Shown in pieces: positions 52,799 through 61,550 of a DNA stretch of 64,000 bases. A model generated the notes under the pieces. That model made no database searches. It saw only the letters and a list, made by a program, of their open reading frames with translations, and was not told where the DNA came from. Both the position numbers and the translations under genes were made by a program. Source of the DNA: Rhodobiaceae bacterium (lineage in GTDB: Bacteria > Pseudomonadota > Alphaproteobacteria > Rhizobiales > Tepidamorphaceae); the NCBI GenBank assembly GCA_020637985.1, contig JACKJK010000003.1, forward strand, positions 434,001-498,000, read 5' to 3'. Position 1 is the stretch's first letter. Every line of letters starts with the position of its first letter.

Positions 52799-53830
52799 AT
52801 GCAGATTCGGAAAATGGCCCTTGCCGGGGCTGCCCTGCTGGCGCTGGCGACCAGTGCAAACGCTGAGGGCGAACTCAACATCTACAACTGGGGCAACTAC
52901 ACCAGTCCCGAGCTGATCAAGAAGTTCGAGGAGACCTACAACGTCAAGGTCACCATCACGGACTACGATTCCAACACCACCGCGCTGACGAAGATCGAGG
53001 CCGGCGGTCACGGCTTCGACATCGTCGTGCCGTCTGCCAACTACGTACCGATCTTCGTCGACAAGGGACTGCTGATGGAATCCCGTCCCGACCAGATGGA
53101 GAACTTCAAGAACGTTTCCGCCCGCTGGCGCGATGTGCCGTGGGATCCGGGCCGCCACTTCACCGTGCCGTGGCAGTGGGGCTCGACTGGCATGGCCGTC
53201 AACAAGACCGCGTATGCCGGTGACCCGAATACGTCGGCGATCTTCCTCGATCCGCCCGCCGAACTCGTCGGCAAGGTCAACGTCGTTCCGGAAATGAACG
53301 ACATTATGGGCCTAGCCATCATGTATTTCGGCGGCGAGCCCTGCACCGAGGACAAGGCGGTGCTGAAGAAGGTGCGCGACCAGCTGATGGCCGCCAAGCC
53401 CAAGTGGCTGTCGATCGGATACGGCACCACCGACAAGCTGTCGAACAACGAGATGATGGCGTCGGTGAACTGGAACGGCTCGACCTTCCGCGCCCGCCTC
53501 GCCAACCCGAACGTCGTCTATGGCTATCCGAAGGAAGGCTACGTCATGTGGATGGATTCCGTCGCCATCCTCAAGGACGCCAAGAACGTCGAGAACGCCA
53601 AGCTGTTCATGAACTTCATCATGGACCCGGAGAACGCGGCGATGATCTCGGCCTTCGCCCGTTACGCCAACGGCATCGACGGATCGGAAGCCTTCATGCC
53701 GGAAGACATGAAGACGGCGCCGGAGATCAACGTGCCGGCCGAATTCGCCGACAAGGGCAAGTTCCTGCCGACCTGCAGCCCGGCCGCGCGTGAACTCTAC
53801 ACCGCGATCTGGACCGAACTGCAGAAGTGA
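52799..53830 (+). CDS. potD: Polyamine-type periplasmic binding protein (PotD/PotF-like)
   Basis: A 343-residue exported binding protein: a signal peptide (RKMALAGAALLALATSANA) and a mature start EGELNIYNWGNYTSPELIKKFEETYNVKV, the typical polyamine SBP opening. It also has GHGFDIVVPSANYVPIFV and the aromatic PWQWGSTGMAVN segment lining the ligand pocket. A CGGAGGTGAAGT ribosome site precedes ATG 52799. Spermidine versus putrescine preference cannot be read from the sequence. A UUCG-capped hairpin follows the gene. Confidence 0.92.
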   Translation: MQIRKMALAGAALLALATSANAEGELNIYNWGNYTSPELIKKFEETYNVKVTITDYDSNTTALTKIEAGGHGFDIVVPSANYVPIFVDKGLLMESRPDQMENFKNVSARWRDVPWDPGRHFTVPWQWGSTGMAVNKTAYAGDPNTSAIFLDPPAELVGKVNVVPEMNDIMGLAIMYFGGEPCTEDKAVLKKVRDQLMAAKPKWLSIGYGTTDKLSNNEMMASVNWNGSTFRARLANPNVVYGYPKEGYVMWMDSVAILKDAKNVENAKLFMNFIMDPENAAMISAFARYANGIDGSEAFMPEDMKTAPEINVPAEFADKGKFLPTCSPAARELYTAIWTELQK

Positions 53831-53839
53831 CGTGACGCC

Positions 53840-53866
53840 GGCGGAGGGCTTCGGCCCTCCGCCTTT
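53840..53866 (+). terminator. UUCG-capped hairpin after potD
   Basis: A 10-bp GC-rich stem (53840-53849 with 53854-53863) closes on a TTCG tetraloop between C and G, an exceptionally stable RNA hairpin. Only TTTCATT follows, so termination may be partial, letting some transcription reach the amidase gene 20 bp further on while stabilising potD mRNA. Confidence 0.75.
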
Positions 53867-53886
53867 CATTCCCCCGGACCAACTCC

Positions 53887-55302
53887 ATGCACGACCTGAC
53901 CGGTCTTTCCGCGGTTGATCTGTCCGCGGCCATCGCGCGCGGTGATGTTTCCTGCGTCGAGGTCATGCAGGCCTTCCTTGACCGCATCGACGCCCTCAAT
54001 CCGAAGCTCAACGCCATCGTCGCTCTGCGCCCGCGCGAGGAGTTGCTGGCCGAGGCGCGCGCCGCCGATAACGCGCCGCGCAAGGGCTGGCTGCACGGTT
54101 TGCCGTTCGCCATCAAGGACCTCGCCGACACAGCCGGGATCGTCACCGCGCGCGGCTCGCCGATCTATGCCGGCCATGTTCCCGCGCAAGACAGCCTGCT
54201 GGCCGAACGCGTCCGCGCAGCCGGCGCGATCGTCATCGGCAAGACGAATACGCCGGAATTCGGCATGGGCTCGCACACCTACAACCCCGTCTACGGCACC
54301 ACGCTGAACCCCTACGACACGACGAAATCCGCCGGCGGGTCGAGCGGCGGGGCAGGGGCGGCGCTGGCAGCGCGCCTGCTGCCGGTCGCCGACGGTTCCG
54401 ACATGATGGGGTCGCTGCGCAATCCGGCAGCCTACAACAACGTCTATGGCTTCCGCCCCAGCTACGGGCGCGTGCCCGCCGACAACGTCGGCGACGTCTA
54501 CCTGCACGAACTTGCCACCGACGGACCAATGGGCCGCAGTGTGCGCGACGTCGCCATGCTGCTCGACACGCTCGCCGGCCCCGATCCCCGCCAGCCGCAT
54601 TGTTTGCCCAAAGAGCCCAGTTTCGCCGGCCGCCTCGATGCCGATGTCCGCGGCAGGCGGATCGGCTGGCTTGGCGACTGGGATGGCTTCTTCGCCATCG
54701 AGCCGGACATGCTGGCGCTGTGCGAAGGTGCTCTGGACGCATTCGCCGATCTCGGCTGTCGCGTGGAACCGGTCGTGCCGGAGTTCGATCCGAAAGCCGT
54801 TTGGGATGCCTGGCTAACGCTGCGCCACTGGGCGATCTCGGCATTGCGGCAGGTGGAATACGCCGACCCGCACAAACGCGCGCTCCTGAAACCGGAGGCC
54901 ATCTGGGAGATCGAGGGAGGCCTCAAGCTCTCCGCGCTCGATGTTCACCGTGCAAGCGTCATCCGGTCCGACTGGCTGCGCTGCGTAACGGGCCTGTTCG
55001 ACCGCTATGACGCGCTTGTCCTGCCGAGCGCGCAGCTCTTTCCCTTCGATGCCGCGATCACGTGGCCAGCCAGGGTTGCCAACCGGGCGATGACGACCTA
55101 CCACCAGTGGATGGCCGTGGTCGTCCCGGTTTCGCTGCTCGGCCTGCCGGCGCTCGGAATGCCCGCGGGCTTCGGGCCGGGCGGTCTGCCCGGCGGTATC
55201 CAGTTGTTCGGGCGCCCCGGCGCGGATGCCGCGATCCTGCAGCTTGGCCACGCTTATCACCAGGCGACGCACTGGCCCGCCCGCCGCCCGCCAGACCAAT
55301 GA
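53887..55302 (+). CDS. Amidase (amidase-signature family)
   Basis: A 471-residue amidase-signature hydrolase with the Ser-cisSer-Lys triad: K77 (FAIKDLAD), S152/S153 in AGGSSGGAG, and nucleophile S176 in the SDMMGSLRNPA segment. The usual DGGGSIR version of that last block is altered to SDMMGSLR, keeping the serine. Related enzymes deamidate or hydrolyse small amides. Placement directly after a polyamine transporter, and convergent with an acetylpolyamine amidohydrolase gene, suggests a role in polyamine-derived amide metabolism, but this is inference from context only. Confidence 0.86.
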   Translation: MHDLTGLSAVDLSAAIARGDVSCVEVMQAFLDRIDALNPKLNAIVALRPREELLAEARAADNAPRKGWLHGLPFAIKDLADTAGIVTARGSPIYAGHVPAQDSLLAERVRAAGAIVIGKTNTPEFGMGSHTYNPVYGTTLNPYDTTKSAGGSSGGAGAALAARLLPVADGSDMMGSLRNPAAYNNVYGFRPSYGRVPADNVGDVYLHELATDGPMGRSVRDVAMLLDTLAGPDPRQPHCLPKEPSFAGRLDADVRGRRIGWLGDWDGFFAIEPDMLALCEGALDAFADLGCRVEPVVPEFDPKAVWDAWLTLRHWAISALRQVEYADPHKRALLKPEAIWEIEGGLKLSALDVHRASVIRSDWLRCVTGLFDRYDALVLPSAQLFPFDAAITWPARVANRAMTTYHQWMAVVVPVSLLGLPALGMPAGFGPGGLPGGIQLFGRPGADAAILQLGHAYHQATHWPARRPPDQ

Positions 55303-55309
55303 TTCCGCC

Positions 55310-56338
55310 TCAGGCGCCGAGGAAACCTTCCAGCACGTTCACCGTGTTGATGCCGACCGCCTCGATCGCGTAGCCGCCTTCCATGCAGAAGAGCGTCGGC
55401 AGCCCGAGTTTCTCGATGCGCCGCCCGCAATCGGTGAAGTCGTCCGATTGCAGCTTGAAGAAGCTGATCGGGTCGTCCTTGAAGGCATCGACGCCGAGCG
55501 AGACGACGAGCGCTTCCGCGCCGAAGCCGCGTATCCGCGCAATGGCATCGTCGAGCGCCTCGCACCAGACGGAGTAGGGCGTCCCCGGCGCCATCGGATA
55601 GTTGGCCGTCGCGCCTTCGCCGTCTCCCGCGCCGGTCTCGTCGGCATATCCAAGGAAGTAGGGGAACGCGTCCTCGGGTTGGCCATGCAGGGAAGCGAAG
55701 AACACGTCGCCGCGTTCGTAGAAGATGTCCTGCGTGCCGTTGCCATGGTGGAAATCGACGTCGAGGACGGCGACACGAGCCGCCCCGTTCTGGCGGAACA
55801 TCTCGGCTGCGATGGCCACGTTGTTGAGGAAGCAATAGCCGCCGTACATGTCGCTTGCGGCATGGTGGCCGGGCGGGCGGCACAGCGCGAACGCGGCGCG
55901 CTCACCGGCGGCAACGGCGCGTTGGGCTGCCTGCGCGGAGGCGCATGACGACAGCGCGGCCTCCCAGGTGCCCGACGTCATCGCGGTCTCCAGCGCCAGC
56001 GCGTAGTAGCCGACCTTGCCGTCGATGTGGTTGGGGCAGCGCGCCTGCATGCGCCGGGCCGGATAGCTCGCCGGCATGACCTCTCCCGAAAAGCCTGCCG
56101 CCTTCCATTCCTCCCAGGCCGATTGCAGGAAGGCCAGAAAGCCGGCGTCGTGAATGCGCTGCACCGGCGCCAGGTCCACCGGTCCGGGATCGACGGGCTT
56201 GGCGAAGCCGCGCTCGCCCAGGCGGTTGAGGATGTATTCGACCCGCGATGGCCGCTCGAACGGCGTGACGAACTGGCCGCCGAAGAGTTCTGCCTGGGGG
56301 AAGTGCAAACGATGGCGTTCGCTGAAGTAGGTGCGCAT
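55310..56338 (-). CDS. Acetylpolyamine amidohydrolase (class II histone-deacetylase-like)
   Basis: A 342-residue zinc hydrolase that removes acetyl groups from acetylputrescine, -cadaverine or -spermidine. Reading the start as ATG 56338 (MRTYFSERHRLHF), key residues fall at the same numbers as in the Mycoplana ramosa enzyme: H158 and H159 (PPGHHA), zinc ligands D195, H197 (DVDFHHGNG) and D284 (SLGVD), and Y323 (EGGYA). The block GTQDIFYERGDVFFASLHG is also shared. It would let imported acetylated polyamines be reused, linking it to the potABCD genes. It converges with the amidase gene, 7 bp apart. Confidence 0.92.
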   Translation of the reverse strand: MRTYFSERHRLHFPQAELFGGQFVTPFERPSRVEYILNRLGERGFAKPVDPGPVDLAPVQRIHDAGFLAFLQSAWEEWKAAGFSGEVMPASYPARRMQARCPNHIDGKVGYYALALETAMTSGTWEAALSSCASAQAAQRAVAAGERAAFALCRPPGHHAASDMYGGYCFLNNVAIAAEMFRQNGAARVAVLDVDFHHGNGTQDIFYERGDVFFASLHGQPEDAFPYFLGYADETGAGDGEGATANYPMAPGTPYSVWCEALDDAIARIRGFGAEALVVSLGVDAFKDDPISFFKLQSDDFTDCGRRIEKLGLPTLFCMEGGYAIEAVGINTVNVLEGFLGA

Positions 56339-56557
56339 GGTTCGTGGCTCGCCTCTTGTCATGGCCATGGCGCGAGCCTAGCCGACGCGTGCCCGCGCCA
56401 GCAATCGCGACAGCGACTTTCTGTTGCATTTGCCATCGGGCCTGACTTAGAAAGCGCGAGTCCACTGCTGCGGCGACCGCTGCAGCGGGGCGGCGCCGGT
56501 CGCCGAGGGCCGTATACGGTCCGACGCCGGCGAATCGCGGACGGGAAATCTGGACAA

Positions 56558-56631
56558 GGCCACGTGGCGGAGTGGTGACGCAGCGGACTGCAAATCCGTA
56601 TACCCCGGTTCGATTCCGGGCGTGGCCTCCA
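56558..56631 (+). tRNA. tRNA-Cys (anticodon GCA)
   Basis: A 74-nt tRNA with encoded CCA. The acceptor GGCCACG pairs with CGTGGCC, the anticodon loop ACTGCAAAT holds GCA, and the T-arm is CGGTTCGATTCCG. It lies between the divergent acetylpolyamine amidohydrolase and pcm-like genes. Confidence 0.95.
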
Positions 56632-56811
56632 GTTCCCCGGTTCGCCCTCCGAAAGGGCGCCGGCTTCCGGGATTGCAACACTTTCCCCCTTATATCGCTA
56701 ACCAGCGCTTGAGGCGCGGGCGCGCTCGTTCTATGACGTGAGGGATTGCAGGCGGGTGCCGCGCAATGCGGTGGCACCCGGCAAAGGCGACTGGACACGG
56801 GGCTTGCGGAA

Positions 56812-57474
56812 ATGGATTTCGTGGATTCGCGCGCGCGCATGGTGGATTCCCAGCTGCGGCCCAACGCAGTGACCGATTCGCGCATCATCCAGGCCATGCT
56901 CGACGTACGGCGCGAGGCATTCGTCCCGGCTGCAAAGCGCCCCTTGGCTTATCTGGACGACGACCTCCTCGTCTCCACGCCGCAGTCCGGCGGGCGCTAT
57001 CTCATGGAACCGATGATTTTCGCGCGGTTGCTGCAACTAGCCGACATCAGCGCCGACGACCTTGTCCTCGATGTCGGCGTCGCCACCGGTTACAGCGCGG
57101 CAGTCATTTCGCGGCTTGCCAGCGCCGTGGTCGGCCTTGAATCGGACGCCGAACTCGCTGAGCAGGCGTCTTCCAGCCTCATGTCCGAAGGCTACGACAA
57201 TGTCGCGGTGTTCACCGGCGCCCTTGAGGCTGGCCTCACCGACCAGGCGCCGTATGACGTGATCGTCGTCGAAGGGGCCGTCGGGCAGGTGCCGGACAGC
57301 CTGCTGGCCCAGTTGCGCGATGGCGGGCGTCTGGTTGCCGTCGTCCAGGCGGGTCCCGTGGGACATGCGACACTTTTTCGCAAGATCGATTCCACTTGCG
57401 AGGGCGCGGTGTCCTTCGATGCCAATATCCGGCCGCTTCCGGGATTTGCACGCCCGCAATCGTTTGAATTCTGA
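56812..57474 (+). CDS. pcm: Protein-L-isoaspartate O-methyltransferase-like protein
   Basis: A 220-residue SAM-dependent methyltransferase of the PCMT family, which initiates repair of isoaspartyl residues. The N-terminal segment RARMVDSQLRPNAVTD and the SAM-binding motif LVLDVGVATGYSAAVISRLA near residues 84-103 are visible, as is the TPQSGGRYLMEPM region. The alphaproteobacterial form upstream of tolC is typically this length and may lack full Pcm activity. ATG 56812 gives the family start. tolC and popZ follow on the same strand. Confidence 0.85.
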   Translation: MDFVDSRARMVDSQLRPNAVTDSRIIQAMLDVRREAFVPAAKRPLAYLDDDLLVSTPQSGGRYLMEPMIFARLLQLADISADDLVLDVGVATGYSAAVISRLASAVVGLESDAELAEQASSSLMSEGYDNVAVFTGALEAGLTDQAPYDVIVVEGAVGQVPDSLLAQLRDGGRLVAVVQAGPVGHATLFRKIDSTCEGAVSFDANIRPLPGFARPQSFEF

Positions 57475-57775
57475 TCCGGATTCGCCCGTTTCGCTTTGCC
57501 GCGCACGCCCAGCGGCTACGGTCAGCATGCTGACACCACGTCAGTTGTGGCCCAATGTCCCCACCTGGCAGGAAAACCGGCTCCGCGCTGGCGAGTGTGG
57601 TTGCAATCGTATTGGCCTCAACTAGTGTTTGTCATCCATGCCGGGAGCGACAACCTCGCTGACGAGGGCGGCGGCGTGGGAACAGGGAATTCGAACCGGT
57701 AGCCGAACGGGCAGGCCGGGTCTCGGGCAAAGAGGCAGTTGGCGGAAGCAATCCGCACGACAGGAGTTCGGTAGC
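57475..57775. other. pcm-tolC intergenic region
   Basis: A 301-bp region with no convincing gene. The frame crossing it into tolC is an extension lacking signal-peptide features. A promoter for tolC is expected here, and an AGGAG ribosome site lies just before GTG 57776. I see no strong terminator hairpin after pcm. Confidence 0.4.
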
Positions 57776-59164
57776 GTGCCGGTGTCTGGACAGTCACGTA
57801 GCATTTCGCGCGCAGCGAAGGCGTTGGCGACGGCGGTCGGCCTGTTCGCCGCCATGCCCGCGTCGGCGGAAACAATCTATTCCGCTCTTGCCAATGCCTA
57901 CATGGCCAACCCGACGCTCAATGCGGCGCGCGCCGAGGCGCGTGCCGTCGACGAGGGTGTCGCGCAGGCCCTGTCCGGATGGCGCCCGACAGTCACTGGC
58001 GAGGCCTCGATCGGCCAGCGTTACACGACCAGCACGCCATCGACCAGCACCGACAAGACCACCTCACCGGGCACCGTCGGTGTCACCGTCAACCAGCCGC
58101 TGTTTCGCGGCTACCGCACCATCAATTCCACCAAGCAGGCGGAAGCCGCCGTTCGCGCGGCGCATGAATCCCTGCGCAACACCGAGCAGAACGTGCTCCT
58201 TCAGGCGGTGCAGGCCTACGCCGACGTCGTCCGCGATTCCGCGATTGTCCAGCTGCGCCAGAACAACCTTTCGGTGCTTGGCGAACAGCTGCGCGCCACC
58301 CAGGACCGCTTCACGGTCGGCGAAGTCACGCGCACCGACGTCGCGCAGGCGCGCGCCAGCGTCAGCGCCGCGCAGTCGCAGCTCAACGCCGCCCAGGCAC
58401 AGCTCCTGACAAGCCGCGCGAACTATATCCAGGTCGTCGGCCGCGAGCCCTCGAAACTCGAAGCGCCGAAGGCCAAGTCCAAGGGGATGCCGGGTTCCCT
58501 CGATGATGCGATTGCCGCGAGCCGCAGCAATCACCCCGCGATACTTGCAGCCCGCTACGGCGAGGAATCGGCCGCTTTCGCCATCAAGGTCGCCGAGGGA
58601 GCGTTGCTGCCTTCTCTGTCCCTGCAGGGGAGTGTGACCTATAACACCGAGCCGTCGGGCGCATTGGCGAATTCGTTCAATGCGCAGATTCTTGGTGTGC
58701 TGTCCGTGCCGATCTACCAAGGGGGCGGCGAGTACTCTTCCGTCCGCCAGGCCAAACAGGTTCGCACGCAGCGTATGCTCGAGGTCGATGTGGCGCGCGC
58801 CCAGGTGCAGGCGTCCGTGCTGTCCGCATGGGGCGGCCTTCAGGCTGCGAATGCCTCGATCCAGTCCGCGCAGTCGCAGATCGACGCCTCGCAGATCGCG
58901 CTCAACGGCGTGAGAGAGGAAGCACGCGTCGGCCAGCGTACCACGCTCGACGTGCTCAATGCCCAGCAGGACCTGCTGGATGCCCGCGTTTCGCGCGTCA
59001 TAGCCGAGCACGACCAGGTCGTGGCGTCCTACTCGCTCTATGCCGCGGTGGGCCGCCTGCAGGCCTCGCGTCTCGGCTTGCAGGTGCGCGAGTACAAGCC
59101 CGAAACGAACGCCCGCCAGGTGCGCGACAAATGGTTCGGGCTGCGCACGTCCGACGGGCAGTAG
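57776..59164 (+). CDS. tolC: TolC family outer membrane efflux protein
   Basis: A 462-residue outer-membrane channel protein. A signal peptide (SRAAKALATAVGLFAAMPASA) is followed by ETIYSALANAYMANPTLNAARAEARAVDEGV, the usual TolC mature start. Two repeats of long coiled-coil helices follow (Gln/Ala-rich heptads such as VSAAQSQLNAAQAQLL and IQSAQSQIDASQIALN), with the beta-barrel segments PLFRGYRTINSTKQA and PIYQGGGEYSSVRQAKQ. It completes drug-efflux and type I secretion complexes. The start is read as GTG 57776, nine bases after AGGAG. Confidence 0.92.
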   Translation: MPVSGQSRSISRAAKALATAVGLFAAMPASAETIYSALANAYMANPTLNAARAEARAVDEGVAQALSGWRPTVTGEASIGQRYTTSTPSTSTDKTTSPGTVGVTVNQPLFRGYRTINSTKQAEAAVRAAHESLRNTEQNVLLQAVQAYADVVRDSAIVQLRQNNLSVLGEQLRATQDRFTVGEVTRTDVAQARASVSAAQSQLNAAQAQLLTSRANYIQVVGREPSKLEAPKAKSKGMPGSLDDAIAASRSNHPAILAARYGEESAAFAIKVAEGALLPSLSLQGSVTYNTEPSGALANSFNAQILGVLSVPIYQGGGEYSSVRQAKQVRTQRMLEVDVARAQVQASVLSAWGGLQAANASIQSAQSQIDASQIALNGVREEARVGQRTTLDVLNAQQDLLDARVSRVIAEHDQVVASYSLYAAVGRLQASRLGLQVREYKPETNARQVRDKWFGLRTSDGQ

Positions 59165-59350
59165 ACCGGCTCGCACGAGCAAGTGCGCTCGCCGGTTGCG
59201 GCCTCCAAATGCGCCGTGGATAGAACGGCCCCGGCCTTTTGCCCGCCGGGTCAAACTGCGATACTTCATGACTGATCGATGATTCTCTGCCGGGTTACGG
59301 CCTTGGGGCAGGCTAGAGGTGGGAATCGATCTGGCGGCGGAGCGGGGCAT

Positions 59351-59974
59351 ATGTCTAAAGCGGCGCAACAGAGCGAACCGTCGATGGAGGAAATCCTTGC
59401 CTCCATCCGGAAGATCATTTCGGATGAGAACGGCAGCGCCGGTTCTGCCGCGAAGGCTGCCGTCGCCGCGGCCGCGCCTGAACCCGTTGCCGCCGCGCCT
59501 GAAAAAAAGCCTCAGCCTGAGCCGCAACCTGAACCGGTCGATGACATCTTCGAGTTGACCGATGACATGGTGGCCGAGGAATCGGCAGCAGAGCCGATGA
59601 AAGTCGAACCCCAGGTGCCGGAAGTCGATTTCCTCGACGATGTTGAGGATGCGGTTGCCGCCGCTCCGGAACCCGCCCCGCAACCGGCCCCGGCCTCAGC
59701 CGCCAAGGCTTCGCCGCCGCCGCGGCCGGCCGCGCAACCGGCACAGCCAAGTCCCGCCGGGCGGTTGCTGTCGCCGACCACCGATCAGGTCGTCGGTTCG
59801 GCGTTCAGCAAGCTTGCCAGCACGATCCTGACCCGCGACGCCCATACGCTGGAAGACCTGGTGAAGGACATGCTTCGTCCCATGCTGCAGGAGTGGCTCG
59901 ACGACAACCTGCCGCAACTCGTCGAAAAGCTGGTGCGCGAGGAAATCGAACGCGTTTCGCGCGGCGGGCATTGA
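59351..59974 (+). CDS. popZ: Polar organizing protein PopZ (DUF2497)
   Basis: A 207-residue scaffold protein that self-assembles at the cell pole and anchors ParB-parS. The three-part architecture is clear: an N-terminal helix MEEILASIRKIISDE at 12-26, a long proline- and acid-rich disordered linker (about 30-155), and a C-terminal helical oligomerisation module TLEDLVKDMLRPMLQEWLDDNLPQLVEKLVREEIERVSRG. It matches Caulobacter PopZ block for block. ATG 59351 follows a GGGG site. In many Rhizobiales valS comes next, whereas here trkA follows. Confidence 0.93.
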   Translation: MSKAAQQSEPSMEEILASIRKIISDENGSAGSAAKAAVAAAAPEPVAAAPEKKPQPEPQPEPVDDIFELTDDMVAEESAAEPMKVEPQVPEVDFLDDVEDAVAAAPEPAPQPAPASAAKASPPPRPAAQPAQPSPAGRLLSPTTDQVVGSAFSKLASTILTRDAHTLEDLVKDMLRPMLQEWLDDNLPQLVEKLVREEIERVSRGGH

Positions 59975-60145
59975 ATTCGGTCCAGCGTTTTGCGGATCTC
60001 CCACGGACGCGCGGAAGGTCCGGCAATCTGATTCCCCCGGCATTGCGTGCCGTCTTTCCTACGCGGTGCCAAACGGCTACAACGCGATACGGCTCGGCAC
60101 CCACCCGTTGTGCATCCTGTTCCGGGCCGCGATGGGGCTTGGAAC

Positions 60146-61522
60146 ATGAAAGTCGTGATTTGCGGAGCCGGTCAGGTCGGATTCGGTATAGCCGAACGTC
60201 TGGCAGCCGAGGACAACGACGTTGCGATCGTCGATTTTTCGCCGCGCCTGATCCAGCAGATCACCGAAGTCCTGGATGTGCGCGGCATCGTGGGTCACGG
60301 CGCGCATCCCGACACACTCGTGCAGGCCGGCATAGAGCAGGCCGACATGATCATCGCCGCCACGCTCTACGACGAAGTCAACATGGTTGCCTGCCAGGTC
60401 GCACACTCGTTGTTCAACGTGCCGACGAAAATCGCCCGGATCCGGTCGCAGAGCTACCTGGAGCCGCACTGGCGCGATCTCTTCTCCAACGAGAACATGC
60501 CGATTGACGTCATCATCTCGCCGGAGATCGAGGTCGGCGAGATGGTGTTGCGCCGCCTGGAGCTTCCTGGCGCATTCGACACGGTTTCCTTCGCCGACAA
60601 TCACGCGGTCGTGGCCGGCGTGACCTGCGAGGAAACCTGCCCGATCGTGGACACCCCGCTCAGCCAGCTCACCGACCTTTTCCCCGATCTGAAATCGGTA
60701 ATCGTGGGTGTCTACCGCGACGGCCGGCTGTTCGTCCCGCGCAGTTCCGACCAGCTCCTGGTGGGGGATATCGCCTATTTCGTTGCCGCCCGGGACCAGG
60801 TGCGCCGCACGTTGGGGATTTTCGGCCACGAGGAACGCGAGGCCAACCGGGTCGTGATTTGCGGCGGCGGAAACATCGGCTTGTATGTGGCCCGCGAATT
60901 GGAGACCAGGCAGGCGTCGGCGCGCGTGAAACTCATCGAACAGTCGCGCGATCGCGCGATCACCATCGCCGACCAGCTGCAGCGTTCCGTCGTCCTGCAC
61001 GGCAGCGCGCTGGACGAGGAAATCCTGCGTGAGGCCGATGCCGCGGAAGCCGATACGGTGGTGGCGCTGACGAACAACGACGAGGTCAATGTGCTGTCCT
61101 GTGTCATCGCGCGCCGGCTTGGCGTGCCGAGCACGCTGGCGCTCGTCAATAATCGCGCCTATCCCGATCTCGTTCGTTCCCTCGGCATCACGGCCCACGT
61201 CAACCCGCGGCAGATCACCGTTTCCAAGATCCTCCAGCACGTCCGCCGCGGCCGCATCCGCGGTGTCCATTCGATCCAGAACGGCATGGCGGAGATCATC
61301 GAGGCGGAAGCCCTGGAGACATCGCCGCTGGTCGGCAGGCCGCTGCGCGAGATCCTGCTCAGCGACGACATGCGCATCGGCGCGATCTATCGCAACGGCG
61401 AACTCATTATCCCGCGCGGCGCGACCCAGATCCAGGCACACGACCGGATCGTCATTTTCGCAATGCAGAAGGCCGTCCGCCAGGTCGAACAGATGTTCCG
61501 CGTGTCGATCGAGTTCTTCTGA
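60146..61522 (+). CDS. trkA: Trk system potassium uptake protein TrkA
   Basis: A 458-residue cytoplasmic regulator of K+ channels with two RCK units. Each has a Rossmann NAD-binding RCK-N domain (VVICGAGQVGFGIAERL at the start; VVICGGGNIGLYVAREL near residue 235) followed by an RCK-C domain. It gates the TrkH pore in response to nucleotides. ATG 60146 gives the standard N-terminus; the longer open frame lacks homology. It is followed after 28 bp by trkH, forming the transporter operon. Confidence 0.93.
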   Translation: MKVVICGAGQVGFGIAERLAAEDNDVAIVDFSPRLIQQITEVLDVRGIVGHGAHPDTLVQAGIEQADMIIAATLYDEVNMVACQVAHSLFNVPTKIARIRSQSYLEPHWRDLFSNENMPIDVIISPEIEVGEMVLRRLELPGAFDTVSFADNHAVVAGVTCEETCPIVDTPLSQLTDLFPDLKSVIVGVYRDGRLFVPRSSDQLLVGDIAYFVAARDQVRRTLGIFGHEEREANRVVICGGGNIGLYVARELETRQASARVKLIEQSRDRAITIADQLQRSVVLHGSALDEEILREADAAEADTVVALTNNDEVNVLSCVIARRLGVPSTLALVNNRAYPDLVRSLGITAHVNPRQITVSKILQHVRRGRIRGVHSIQNGMAEIIEAEALETSPLVGRPLREILLSDDMRIGAIYRNGELIIPRGATQIQAHDRIVIFAMQKAVRQVEQMFRVSIEFF

Positions 61523-61550
61523 TCGTGCCGGCGCGCGGGACTGCCCCAAG

